Source: Euryarchaeota archaeon UBA13 (GTDB taxonomy: Archaea; Thermoplasmatota; Poseidoniia; Poseidoniales; Poseidoniaceae). From it: a DNA stretch of 6,163 nucleotides. The stretch is from contig DAHU01000076.1 of assembly GCA_002495945.1 (NCBI GenBank), positions 898 to 7,060 of the forward strand. The letters run 5' to 3'. Positions within the stretch are counted from its first letter, which is position 1; each line of letters opens with the position of its first letter. The notes beneath the pieces are model-generated. The model did no database searches and had not been told where the DNA came from. It saw only the letters and a program-made list of their open reading frames with translations. Shown piece after piece: positions 1 through 6,163 of the stretch. Made by a program: the position numbers and the translations under genes.

Positions 1-180
1 GGAGCAGACATTGTTGGTGTTGGTAGGGTCGGCATTGGACATCCAGACTGGCCGCAACACTTGGGCGATGAAAATTATCAACCACAGCGACCACCGTTTA
101 CTGAACAACACTTAGCCGCTGCGGGTCTAAGCCCTATTTTCATTGAATACATGAAGCGATGGAAAAATTTCGTCGTGTAG
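1..180 (+). CDS. NADH:flavin oxidoreductase (Old Yellow Enzyme family), C-terminal fragment
   Basis: This is the last 59 codons of a gene that begins before the window; it reads in frame from base 1 to a TAG stop at 178-180. The opening residues, GADIVGVGRVGIGHPDWP, match the end of the FMN-binding TIM barrel in this family, where a glycine-rich strand-loop with the GR pair holds the flavin phosphate and is followed by an xPDWP-type segment. The tail (PPFTEQHLAAAGLSP, then FIEYMKRWKNFV) resembles the C-terminal extension of one Old Yellow Enzyme-like subgroup. Such enzymes are cytoplasmic FMN proteins that reduce activated C=C bonds with NAD(P)H. The substrate cannot be judged because the active-site residues lie outside the window. 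The family call rests on remembered family patterns, not on an alignment. Confidence 0.75.
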   Translation, partial: GADIVGVGRVGIGHPDWPQHLGDENYQPQRPPFTEQHLAAAGLSPIFIEYMKRWKNFVV

Positions 181-191
181 ATACAAGATAT

Positions 192-217
192 TCAACATAA
201 GATGTTGATGGTCTTTT
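192..217 (+). terminator. Possible weak terminator after the flavin oxidoreductase gene
   Basis: A perfect 7-bp inverted repeat (TCAACAT at 192-198, ATGTTGA at 202-208, 3-base loop) starts 11 bases after the TAG stop. A pyrimidine-rich run, TCTTTT, follows at 212-217. The stem is AT-rich and the T-run is short, so this would be a weak intrinsic terminator. In an archaeon the T-rich run alone could serve. Confidence 0.35.
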
Positions 218-233
218 CCGGTATAATGAAATC

Positions 234-241
234 AATATATA
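234..241 (+). promoter_or_regulatory. TATA-like box upstream of the membrane phosphotransferase gene
   Basis: AATATATA at 234-241 is the best archaeal-type TATA box in the gap between the two genes. A start about 25 bases downstream would leave a leader of roughly 55 bases before the ATG at 320. The gap is AT-rich, so a chance match is quite possible. No bacterial -35 element is found at a proper distance from the nearby TATAAT at 222-227. Confidence 0.25.
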
Positions 242-319
242 CGCAAATAATAATGTATCACTGCTTGATATTCGACACACTTAGTGTTGTAACATTAATT
301 GTTCAGGATTGGATTTTAC

Positions 320-2977
320 ATGGAGTTTGGGAGTAATAGGAGATTTTCTATTTATTTCGTAATAATATGTCTGATATTAATCCCGATATTTTTTGTCGTA
401 CCTGAGGTTTATTCCGCAACTGAACATCCTGAGGGAGTGGTTACTCAACCCGAGTTCCTTCAGCAAGATTCTAACAAATTCATCCTTGTTATCTTGGATG
501 GTGTGGGTACGGATGTGATGCTTGATAAGGATATGATGCCGTTACTGAATTCTAAACAAGATGACTATGCAAAACTAAGTATTACAACAGGTCCACTTAC
601 ATTATCTGCAACTTGTGTCAAAGAAATGATGACAGGTGTGCCAAATGACCCAGTTGATGGATTGAATAATTTTGATTTGAAGCACCCGGGAGGCTTAGAT
701 CCGTGGATTCTTGCTGCAAATGACCCTGATAATGATGTGGTTATGATAGGGAGTTATGTGATGGGTAACATGTATGACTCAATGGACGAAATCGATTTTA
801 TTTACACATTTAAGGGACATTCGGATTATTATGAAGGCGATGCTGAAACATATGATTTGGTTTTGTCAATCAACGAAAATAATAGCCATGATACCATTTC
901 TGCTCACTTCTCAGGTCCAGATAAAGTCGGTCATACTTGGGGAATAGATTCGGTTGAATACGCAGAGAAGATGCTTCACATCGACAAGCAAGTTGATGAT
1001 ATGATTGAGCGTCTTGGAAACGATTGGAACATAATTATCACCGCAGACCATGGAATGACAGATTCGGGAACCCACGGTTCAGCAGAATTAGTGACTAGAG
1101 ATGTTACGGCTTTCGTAAAAGGTCCAGACATAGTGCCAGGGACTTATCAAGTTGGAAAACAAAGAGATATCTCAGCATTGACTGCCGTATTGTTGAATCA
1201 ACCCTTACCAGTCCAATTAAATGGAAGAATTCCAATAGAAATCTTAGATTTTAATGAAGCAGAAAAAACTGCTATTGAGCAGTGGAACTGGGAAGCAGCA
1301 ACCCAAAGATATGCTTATTTTAATGACGGAAATACTGATTTAGATGTCGCTAATATTGACTGGGAGAGCATCAGTGACGAGACTAAGTTCGACGACAATT
1401 CCGATACAAGTTTCACATTTGCTATTTGGATAATTGCGATAATCTATTGCTTGTATCTCTTCAAGCCTATTATGTCTGATGGCAATATGTTTGTTCTGGA
1501 ATCAGTCACATTTGCCAGTTTTGTTGGGATTTTGGTTTACAGTCAAGATCGACTAGATTTTTCTGCGATGATTCCTCGTGGATTAGGTGCGGCTTGTGCA
1601 GTTTACTTGTCATCAGTTGCTCTTTCTCAATTCATAGATAGAAAAAGTAAATCCTCACAACCAAATCAGTTGCTGCCTGTTCTGCTTAGTCCAATGATTA
1701 TACCCTACTTAGTAGTAGGATTATTTCTGTTTAGTGGCGATATCAGTAAATCTATCTTAATCGGCACCATGGCTTGGGCAGTCATTTATCCACTTTACAA
1801 ATTCCAATTTAGAGAAAATCTCAATCCGAAGTTTAAATTTTCCAACGGATTTTATTGGGTAATGGCTATTGCTTGTTTGTCTTTTTCAGGAATGCGGCTA
1901 TGGTTTATGTTAATTCCAATGTTCTTTTTCGCAATAAAATCCGCTAAAGATTACTGGCGTACCAGCAGTACACTAACCGACAATATTCAAACGATTGTCT
2001 TGTCATTATTGTTGTTTATTTCACTGATTTTTGTCAATAATCGGATTACTGGTTATCACGTAATGAATCGAATGTTAAGAATGGGTTGGCCGGTAGATTC
2101 AGTCGATGTTGTCATACTAGCGATTGTTATTGCAATTGTCATCGGATTGAGTGACAAACTGTCCAGTGCTGAATTTGATTTGATAACTACGGCAAAGCAT
2201 GTTGGATACTGTACATTGTGCTTCTTTTCCTTAGTCTTAGAATCGACTAATTTCGACAGAATGATAATTCTCTTGCTGCTAATTGGTTATACGATTGGTC
2301 TCAAATTATACTTCGACAAGGCAACAAAATCTAATGGAAAAGAACTCCTTAGGATTGTAATTGCTTCGCACGTAATGGTAATCTGGGGCGCTTGGTCTGC
2401 TGTTGTGGTTCTGTTATTATTGCCATGTGCAAATATCCTGTTAGAGAAATTCGGCAAAAAAATCAATTGGTCAAACATTAATGTTAGTAATCCAAAGTTC
2501 TTCGTTGCCCTTGCTTTAACCCCGTGGATGATTTGGATACTATGGTGGACTTTGCTTGGACAGGTAAACGGCATTCAAACATGTGCTGAGGGGATCTGTC
2601 CTCATCCAAGAGAACTCGATTTAGGCCGTGTACAGGTAAGAGGTGGTTACTTTGGAGACAGAGTTAACCCTAACCTAAACTGGATGATTCTAATGATTTC
2701 AGCTCCTATAGTCATTGTATCATCTTGGTTGATGTATGTGGTCCGTAGTTCCGGCATGAGTCTCAAACCATACATGATTTCGCAGCTATTACTGGTAATT
2801 GGTTCATTGAATATTTTAGCATTCAGTACCGATTCACCTAGACTCTTATTTTCTGTAACCTGGAACCTCGTATTTGCTTTGTTTCAGGTGCTTTTTGCCG
2901 TTATTGCCGAAATCATCTATCGGTACAATGGTAGTGTCCAAACCGCAACTAAGACACCATTGATGGAATTGTCATGA
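320..2977 (+). CDS. Membrane-bound alkaline-phosphatase-superfamily phosphotransferase, PIG-O/PIG-G-like
   Basis: This 885-residue protein has the layout of eukaryotic GPI ethanolamine-phosphate transferases. An N-terminal signal anchor (about residues 9-31, after an RR pair) leads to an extracytoplasmic catalytic domain (about 50-310). About 14-15 membrane helices follow from residue 364 to near the C terminus. The expected two-metal site is visible: D60 in ILDGVG, the likely nucleophile T94 (PLTLSAT, upstream of KEMMTG), D201 and H205 in GPDKVGHTWG, D243 and H244 in TADHGMT, and H252 in THGS. The GPDKVGH and ADHGMT blocks and the spacing between them closely recall PIG-O and PIG-G. A late outside loop has a CxxxxC pair (about 754/759). 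The family moves phosphoethanolamine or a similar group from a lipid to a glycan; the substrate here is unknown. The frame could open at TTG 299, but ATG 320 puts the RR pair directly before the anchor. Neither start has a good ribosome site. A phosphodiesterase or nucleotide pyrophosphatase role is the main alternative. Confidence 0.8.
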   Translation: MEFGSNRRFSIYFVIICLILIPIFFVVPEVYSATEHPEGVVTQPEFLQQDSNKFILVILDGVGTDVMLDKDMMPLLNSKQDDYAKLSITTGPLTLSATCVKEMMTGVPNDPVDGLNNFDLKHPGGLDPWILAANDPDNDVVMIGSYVMGNMYDSMDEIDFIYTFKGHSDYYEGDAETYDLVLSINENNSHDTISAHFSGPDKVGHTWGIDSVEYAEKMLHIDKQVDDMIERLGNDWNIIITADHGMTDSGTHGSAELVTRDVTAFVKGPDIVPGTYQVGKQRDISALTAVLLNQPLPVQLNGRIPIEILDFNEAEKTAIEQWNWEAATQRYAYFNDGNTDLDVANIDWESISDETKFDDNSDTSFTFAIWIIAIIYCLYLFKPIMSDGNMFVLESVTFASFVGILVYSQDRLDFSAMIPRGLGAACAVYLSSVALSQFIDRKSKSSQPNQLLPVLLSPMIIPYLVVGLFLFSGDISKSILIGTMAWAVIYPLYKFQFRENLNPKFKFSNGFYWVMAIACLSFSGMRLWFMLIPMFFFAIKSAKDYWRTSSTLTDNIQTIVLSLLLFISLIFVNNRITGYHVMNRMLRMGWPVDSVDVVILAIVIAIVIGLSDKLSSAEFDLITTAKHVGYCTLCFFSLVLESTNFDRMIILLLLIGYTIGLKLYFDKATKSNGKELLRIVIASHVMVIWGAWSAVVVLLLLPCANILLEKFGKKINWSNINVSNPKFFVALALTPWMIWILWWTLLGQVNGIQTCAEGICPHPRELDLGRVQVRGGYFGDRVNPNLNWMILMISAPIVIVSSWLMYVVRSSGMSLKPYMISQLLLVIGSLNILAFSTDSPRLLFSVTWNLVFALFQVLFAVIAEIIYRYNGSVQTATKTPLMELS

Positions 2978-2985
2978 AAAATCGG

Positions 2986-3007
2986 AGATAACTGTTGTAA
3001 GTTATCT
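2986..3007. repeat. Perfect 8-bp inverted repeat in the gap before the methyltransferase gene
   Basis: AGATAACT (2986-2993) and AGTTATCT (3000-3007) are exact reverse complements around the 6-base spacer GTTGTA. The repeat begins 8 bases after the TGA stop of the membrane-protein gene, about 36 bases before a possible small ORF and 150 bases before the methyltransferase ATG. The stem is AT-rich and no T-run follows, so it is a poor intrinsic terminator. An operator for a dimeric regulator of the methyltransferase is an alternative. Nothing in the window encodes an obvious regulator. Confidence 0.5.
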
Positions 3008-3043
3008 TAATGTGATTATTTCTCGCAGTGAACAATCTATAGA

Positions 3044-3154
3044 ATGGTGGATGTGCCGAAATTTGAACTCGGCAATCGCAACCCAAAGTATCCGCTATTT
3101 GCAATCAATAGTTTCAATCACGGAGTCTTCATAGGTGGTAGACGCTTGTCCTGA
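3044..3154 (+). CDS. Possible small ORF (36 residues) directly upstream of the methyltransferase
   Basis: An ATG-started frame of 36 codons ends in TGA at 3152-3154, 2 bases before the methyltransferase ATG, a spacing that would allow translational coupling. Its product begins MVDVPKFELGNRNPKYP and ends in GGRRLS; it looks protein-like, with mixed hydrophobic and charged residues and no low complexity. The frame is closed by a TGA at 3029-3031, so it is not an in-frame extension of a longer gene. I see no ribosome site and recognise no family. It could be a leader peptide, a remnant of a lost gene, or a chance frame in an otherwise empty 179-base gap. Confidence 0.3.
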   Translation: MVDVPKFELGNRNPKYPLFAINSFNHGVFIGGRRLS

Positions 3155-3156
3155 TT

Positions 3157-4695
3157 ATGGCGGACCTTTTCTTTCTGATTGGTCGTGATGGAGTGGACAT
3201 CGACGCTAATTTTGTTAAATCAAAGTTCAACGATTCTACTACAGTGATATCAGTTCATCTTCCATCATACTCACCTTCAGTAGGAATGGACCGTGACGAA
3301 TGGGCAAATGCTCACCATCAGCACGGGTTGGACCTTGCACGGGTAGAATCCGAACTCAAGCTCCGGGATGTTGTCTTGTTCACGATTCCGAATCCAACGC
3401 AAACATACCTCGGTATGCTTCAAGTCTGGAATTCACCTTCTTCGGTTTACGATATTGACTCAGTTCGGATACCTTGGGAAGAAGTCAAAGAACACCTGAA
3501 GAGGACTGAGCCTGAAAAGGCGAAAGGGTGGAAGCCTGATCCAAGAAACAATCCAGCAGGGAAGAATCCAACCAACTTCTGGCATTTTTCTACGCTTCCT
3601 GCAAGACAAAAACCAGTTCCTACACTCTTCGGACCTTCAGAAGTTCTGCCAATTACCATTTCATCGGGCTTGGAGAAAGAGTTGATTGAACGGATTTTGA
3701 ATGCCCACTCTTCCGCAAACGATTGCATCTATGTTTGGGGAGGCGATGGTGACCTCAAAGACATGAAGGAAATATGTGCTTCCATGGGTCGCGATTTCAA
3801 TGCGGTTCCGTCTGGAACGCCTGACGAGTTGGTGCCCATCCCAGTCCCGATTGACGATCTTCCGGTGTCTGTGACGGCGGACCCTATCGTGATTGATGGA
3901 AGCAAGCCTCAAGGAGCAAACGAAGGCAACATCGTTTCTATTATGGCATATATTCAGGATTGCAGAGATGGTCTCGCCTCACTACCTGAAGGCGTCCTTA
4001 GCCATGGGGTCACGAGTCCACCCTACAACATCGGCTATGACCCTTTCAATGAACCCAAACCGGACGCCACAGGTGCACTAGTCGTTCCGGTTAGAGAAGG
4101 TTATGAAGATTCGTTATCTCCCGGCCAGTATGCTTCCCTTCTGAAATCCACGTTTGACGGAATGGATGAGAAAGCGGATGAAACCGGGTTTGAGTTGTTC
4201 TTGAATATCAAGAGCAATTATGCGGATGCTTCATGTGACCTACCATTCTACATGTTGAGATTGATGCCGGAGCGATGGAAACTGCTCGATGTGCTCATTT
4301 GGAGATACGACATTTCATTCGACCCAGGAAGAGGGAAGTACAAACCGTTGTACGAATGGGTCATCCGTGTTGGATTTGGAGACGTTAAACTACCTGCAAT
4401 GGGCATGTTGGACTGGTACATCCCCATCCTGAAAGGGAACTCGGATGAAAGAAAGAATTTGAAGCATCCCGCTATGTTTCCAAGGGAGCTGGTCAACCGA
4501 TGTTTGACGGAATCGGCCCGTAATGCCAGCATGGTTGTTGACCCGTTCCTTGGTTCGGGGACGACGCTTTCAGCATGTCTTGAGATGGGCGTGAATGCCG
4601 TTGGATTCGAGTTATCTGAAACCTTTGTTTCGGATATCAAGGAGCGTTTTACTTGGGTAAAACACATTGGGGATGGAAACCTTAAGCAAGTTTAA
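3157..4695 (+). CDS. Beta-class site-specific DNA methyltransferase (probably N4-cytosine), with a degenerate N-terminal copy
   Basis: This 512-residue protein would transfer a methyl group from S-adenosylmethionine to an exocyclic amino group in DNA. The C-terminal half carries the motifs in the permuted beta-class order. Catalytic motif IV is TSPPYN (286-291). A motif VIII-like stretch has W382 and YKPLYEW (395-401). The motif X region is KHPAMFPRELV (436-446). The AdoMet-binding motif I is VVDPFLGSGTT (460-470), followed by GFELS (483-487), whose glutamate would bind the ribose. SPPY is commoner in N4-cytosine than in N6-adenine enzymes, but this is not decisive. Residues 25-217 resemble a second, decayed methyltransferase, described separately. 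The start is well fixed: a TAG lies in frame at 3139 and 3157 is the first ATG. The 3' end overlaps the opposing minus-strand gene by 14 bp, a usual layout for a restriction-modification pair. The target sequence cannot be predicted from the protein. Confidence 0.9.
   Translation: MADLFFLIGRDGVDIDANFVKSKFNDSTTVISVHLPSYSPSVGMDRDEWANAHHQHGLDLARVESELKLRDVVLFTIPNPTQTYLGMLQVWNSPSSVYDIDSVRIPWEEVKEHLKRTEPEKAKGWKPDPRNNPAGKNPTNFWHFSTLPARQKPVPTLFGPSEVLPITISSGLEKELIERILNAHSSANDCIYVWGGDGDLKDMKEICASMGRDFNAVPSGTPDELVPIPVPIDDLPVSVTADPIVIDGSKPQGANEGNIVSIMAYIQDCRDGLASLPEGVLSHGVTSPPYNIGYDPFNEPKPDATGALVVPVREGYEDSLSPGQYASLLKSTFDGMDEKADETGFELFLNIKSNYADASCDLPFYMLRLMPERWKLLDVLIWRYDISFDPGRGKYKPLYEWVIRVGFGDVKLPAMGMLDWYIPILKGNSDERKNLKHPAMFPRELVNRCLTESARNASMVVDPFLGSGTTLSACLEMGVNAVGFELSETFVSDIKERFTWVKHIGDGNLKQV
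3229..3807 (+). other. Degenerate methyltransferase-like domain within the methyltransferase gene (residues 25-217)
   Basis: The N-terminal half repeats the motif order of the active half in decayed form. HLPSYSP (34-40) sits where TSPPYN would be, LFTIPN (74-79) parallels FELFLNIKSN (345-354), and NNPAGKNPTNFWHF (131-144) resembles the GKNPxxxW block seen in many beta-class enzymes. KELIERIL (174-181) parallels RELVNRCL (443-450). YVWGGDGD (192-199) then stands where the AdoMet loop DPFLGSGTT belongs. Loss of the second proline of PPY and of the FxGxGTT loop suggests it does not catalyse. It may instead bind DNA or stabilise the active half. The alignment was made by eye. Confidence 0.5.
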
Positions 4696-4700
4696 GCAAG
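4682..4700. repeat. Tandem 10-bp duplication at the convergent gene junction
   Basis: TTAAGCAAG occurs at 4682-4690 and again at 4692-4700, a tandem repeat with a 10-base period. The first copy supplies the minus-strand gene's TAA stop (4684-4682) and the second supplies the methyltransferase's TAA stop (4693-4695). Because 10 is not a multiple of 3, removing one copy would shift both frames and lengthen both proteins. Confidence 0.7.
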
Positions 4701-6163
4701 ACATCACCGGTCCATTCCCTTCCCAAGAACAAACCGTCTTCAAGCATGTAAAGGTCCGCAATTTTGTACCATAAGCTGATGTTGGAGTTTGTTTGTGAAA
4801 GTTCTGTAAAATCGCTTGATTTGATTGGGAGGTCGAGTGCGAAAACAACCCAGCGTTTGCGCCGTGTATTTGCTACCGCCCGAATTCGATGCTCACTTCC
4901 AACATACTCTCTGAAGTTAACTAAATCCATCATTTCGGTGCGTCCAAGATATGTTCTCTCTATGAGGTTTTGGTGTAAAGGTGCATTACCCCGAGCAGTG
5001 TGATCGGAGATGTTGAGTGTCGCTATGACTTCTCTCTTCCTAAGTTCCTGTGGTATATCCTCAATGTTAATGTTGGAAATTTCCCTTGGTCTGAAAAAAG
5101 CCAGTCTATTGTTCCTGTTTCGGTTATGCAGTACTTCACCCATCCCTGTGCGTTCTTTTGCCTGTTTCTGGGCCCAATTCTGCCAAGCATATTGCTCATT
5201 CATGTCAAATCGATTGATAATTGTCAACTCAGGGCTCAAAAGTGTATGATGATTTTCCCGCACTTTATTGTCCAATCCTGATACCGTTTTGTATCTAAAG
5301 TCGCATCTAGATTGTTCAGGATAGCCCAGTTCTTGACAAATTTTGTCCCAATCTGGGTTTCGACTTCTGCGCCCTCCTCTGAGTGGAGGTCCTAATCTTG
5401 CTATCTTTTTTTCAGATTTATTCCTCAACTTCCGCACAATTTCGTCTGTTGGTTGAATTCTTCGTCCTTCGTTTTCCCACAGCGCCATTGTCGTAGAGAT
5501 GAGATTGTATATTTCCATCAGCTGGCAGCCCGCCATCTTCCACTTATCAGGGAAGTATACTACGGACTCATCGAGATTGATCACTGAGGAGGCAATGTTC
5601 CAAGTGTCCCCGACGACCGCCATCATGAGGTCCATTTTCCATGATCCCTCATTTATTGAGTCGATGGGTAGGTCTGTTCGTCCAATAACCTCAGATACAG
5701 TTCCATAATCAACTGGGGTGTTGCTTGAAACCAAGTGCCTGCATGCATCAAAACATATTGCCTCCCAGTCCTGTTGGGTTTGGTTCCTATTACCTAGCCT
5801 TCCTGTGTTTCGAAGTGCAACTGCCGATGATGGCATAGTTATGAAACTCGGTATACCCTTTAGTGCAGGTTGAATGACGTTATTCGCTCTAGCGATTGTG
5901 TTTGAGCCAAAATCCATGTTGTAGGTAAATTCTATAGACAAAAGGGCATTTTTTTCATCAATTGTGTCAAGTATTCGACGAATTTCTGGAGTTGGAGGAT
6001 CCTCACTCGTCCACAGTTTCTCAAGTCGTAATTGAGGTAGATCGGGTGCATGAATGAGGATGAAATCGGAAGAGGTTGCAAGGTCTCGAAGTCCGGGGAT
6101 GGCTCGAATGGGAATCCAGTGTGCTGCGATATAATTCGCAGATCCTAAATGAAATGGTGAACG
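4682..6163 (-). CDS. Unrecognised protein, candidate restriction endonuclease partner (5' end beyond window)
   Basis: The minus-strand frame is open from the right edge (6163) to a TAA at 4684-4682, giving at least 493 residues with no start in view. The TTG at 5941 is internal: 74 further codons of sensible protein precede it. I do not recognise the family. Numbering from the edge, DFILIHAPD (33-41) and IEFT (77-80), followed by a segment with R92 and N94-N95 and by GIPSFITMP (103-111), could be the PD...ExT core of a PD-(D/E)XK nuclease fold. This is tentative: threonine would replace the usual lysine and the 37-residue gap is long. The middle is arginine-rich (RGGRRSRN, about 262-269) and the chain has two DW(E/D)xIC motifs (about 132 and 271). 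There is no signal peptide or membrane segment, so it is probably cytoplasmic. Facing and overlapping the methyltransferase gene suggests, but does not prove, a restriction role. Confidence 0.7.
   Translation of the reverse strand, partial: RSPFHLGSANYIAAHWIPIRAIPGLRDLATSSDFILIHAPDLPQLRLEKLWTSEDPPTPEIRRILDTIDEKNALLSIEFTYNMDFGSNTIARANNVIQPALKGIPSFITMPSSAVALRNTGRLGNRNQTQQDWEAICFDACRHLVSSNTPVDYGTVSEVIGRTDLPIDSINEGSWKMDLMMAVVGDTWNIASSVINLDESVVYFPDKWKMAGCQLMEIYNLISTTMALWENEGRRIQPTDEIVRKLRNKSEKKIARLGPPLRGGRRSRNPDWDKICQELGYPEQSRCDFRYKTVSGLDNKVRENHHTLLSPELTIINRFDMNEQYAWQNWAQKQAKERTGMGEVLHNRNRNNRLAFFRPREISNINIEDIPQELRKREVIATLNISDHTARGNAPLHQNLIERTYLGRTEMMDLVNFREYVGSEHRIRAVANTRRKRWVVFALDLPIKSSDFTELSQTNSNISLWYKIADLYMLEDGLFLGREWTGDVLLKLA

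Noticed and set aside
222..227. TATAAT, resembling a bacterial -10 box
   Set aside because: No -35-like hexamer lies 16-18 bases upstream; the nearest TTGATG (205-210) is only 11 bases away. The gap is AT-rich, so the match is unsurprising.
277..287. Short palindrome ACACTTAGTGT
   Set aside because: Four-base arms in AT-rich sequence are expected by chance, and no terminator or operator context supports it.
299..319. TTG at 299 as the start of the membrane phosphotransferase
   Set aside because: It adds seven residues before the anchor, has no ribosome site, and the ATG at 320 leaves a normal signal anchor with an RR pair in front.
3134..3139. GGTGGT as a ribosome site for the methyltransferase
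   Set aside because: It ends 17 bases before the ATG, too far for a usual Shine-Dalgarno interaction.
4248..4667. 139-codon open frame on the minus strand inside the methyltransferase gene
   Set aside because: It is antisense to the conserved motifs of a clear gene and its product has no recognisable feature.
5000..5281. Plus-strand open frames of about 80-93 codons opposite the minus-strand gene
   Set aside because: They lie antisense to a long open frame and their cysteine/leucine-rich products look like reverse-complement artefacts.
1..6163. tRNA, rRNA, CRISPR array, insertion sequence or attachment site
   Set aside because: No cloverleaf-like segment, regularly spaced repeat, transposase or integrase motif, or paired terminal repeat was found in reading the window.

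Overview
The window holds four protein-coding genes, a possible small ORF and a few short non-coding elements. It has no RNA genes, CRISPR array or recognisable transposon. The gene packing and lack of introns point to a prokaryote. I lean towards an archaeon, perhaps of the marine Euryarchaeota (Poseidoniia) type. The reasons are that no start codon has a good Shine-Dalgarno sequence, the first intergenic gap has an AT-rich TATA-like box but no proper bacterial -35/-10 pair, and the first full gene resembles the eukaryotic GPI ethanolamine-phosphate transferases. This assignment is low confidence.

Left part (1-2977, plus strand): the last 59 codons of an Old Yellow Enzyme-type NADH:flavin oxidoreductase, a 139-base gap with a weak hairpin and a TATA-like box, then an 885-residue membrane protein. 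That protein has an extracytoplasmic alkaline-phosphatase-fold domain with all expected metal ligands, followed by a long bundle of membrane helices. This is the layout of PIG-N/PIG-O/PIG-G.

Right part (2978-6163): this looks like a DNA-modification island. A perfect inverted repeat follows the phosphotransferase gene. Next come a possible 36-codon ORF and, 2 bases after its stop, a 512-residue beta-class DNA amino-methyltransferase (probably N4-cytosine). Its N-terminal half looks like a second, degenerate methyltransferase domain. Tail to tail with it, overlapping by 14 bp, is a minus-strand gene that stays open to the right edge. I do not recognise its protein. Its position and a possible PD...ExT motif make a partner restriction endonuclease the best guess. 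A 10-bp tandem duplication at the junction supplies both stop codons.

If the guess is right, the methyltransferase and the minus-strand protein form a two-gene restriction-modification system beside unrelated housekeeping or envelope genes. The methyltransferase gene also looks richer in G+C than the membrane-protein gene, which fits separate origins.
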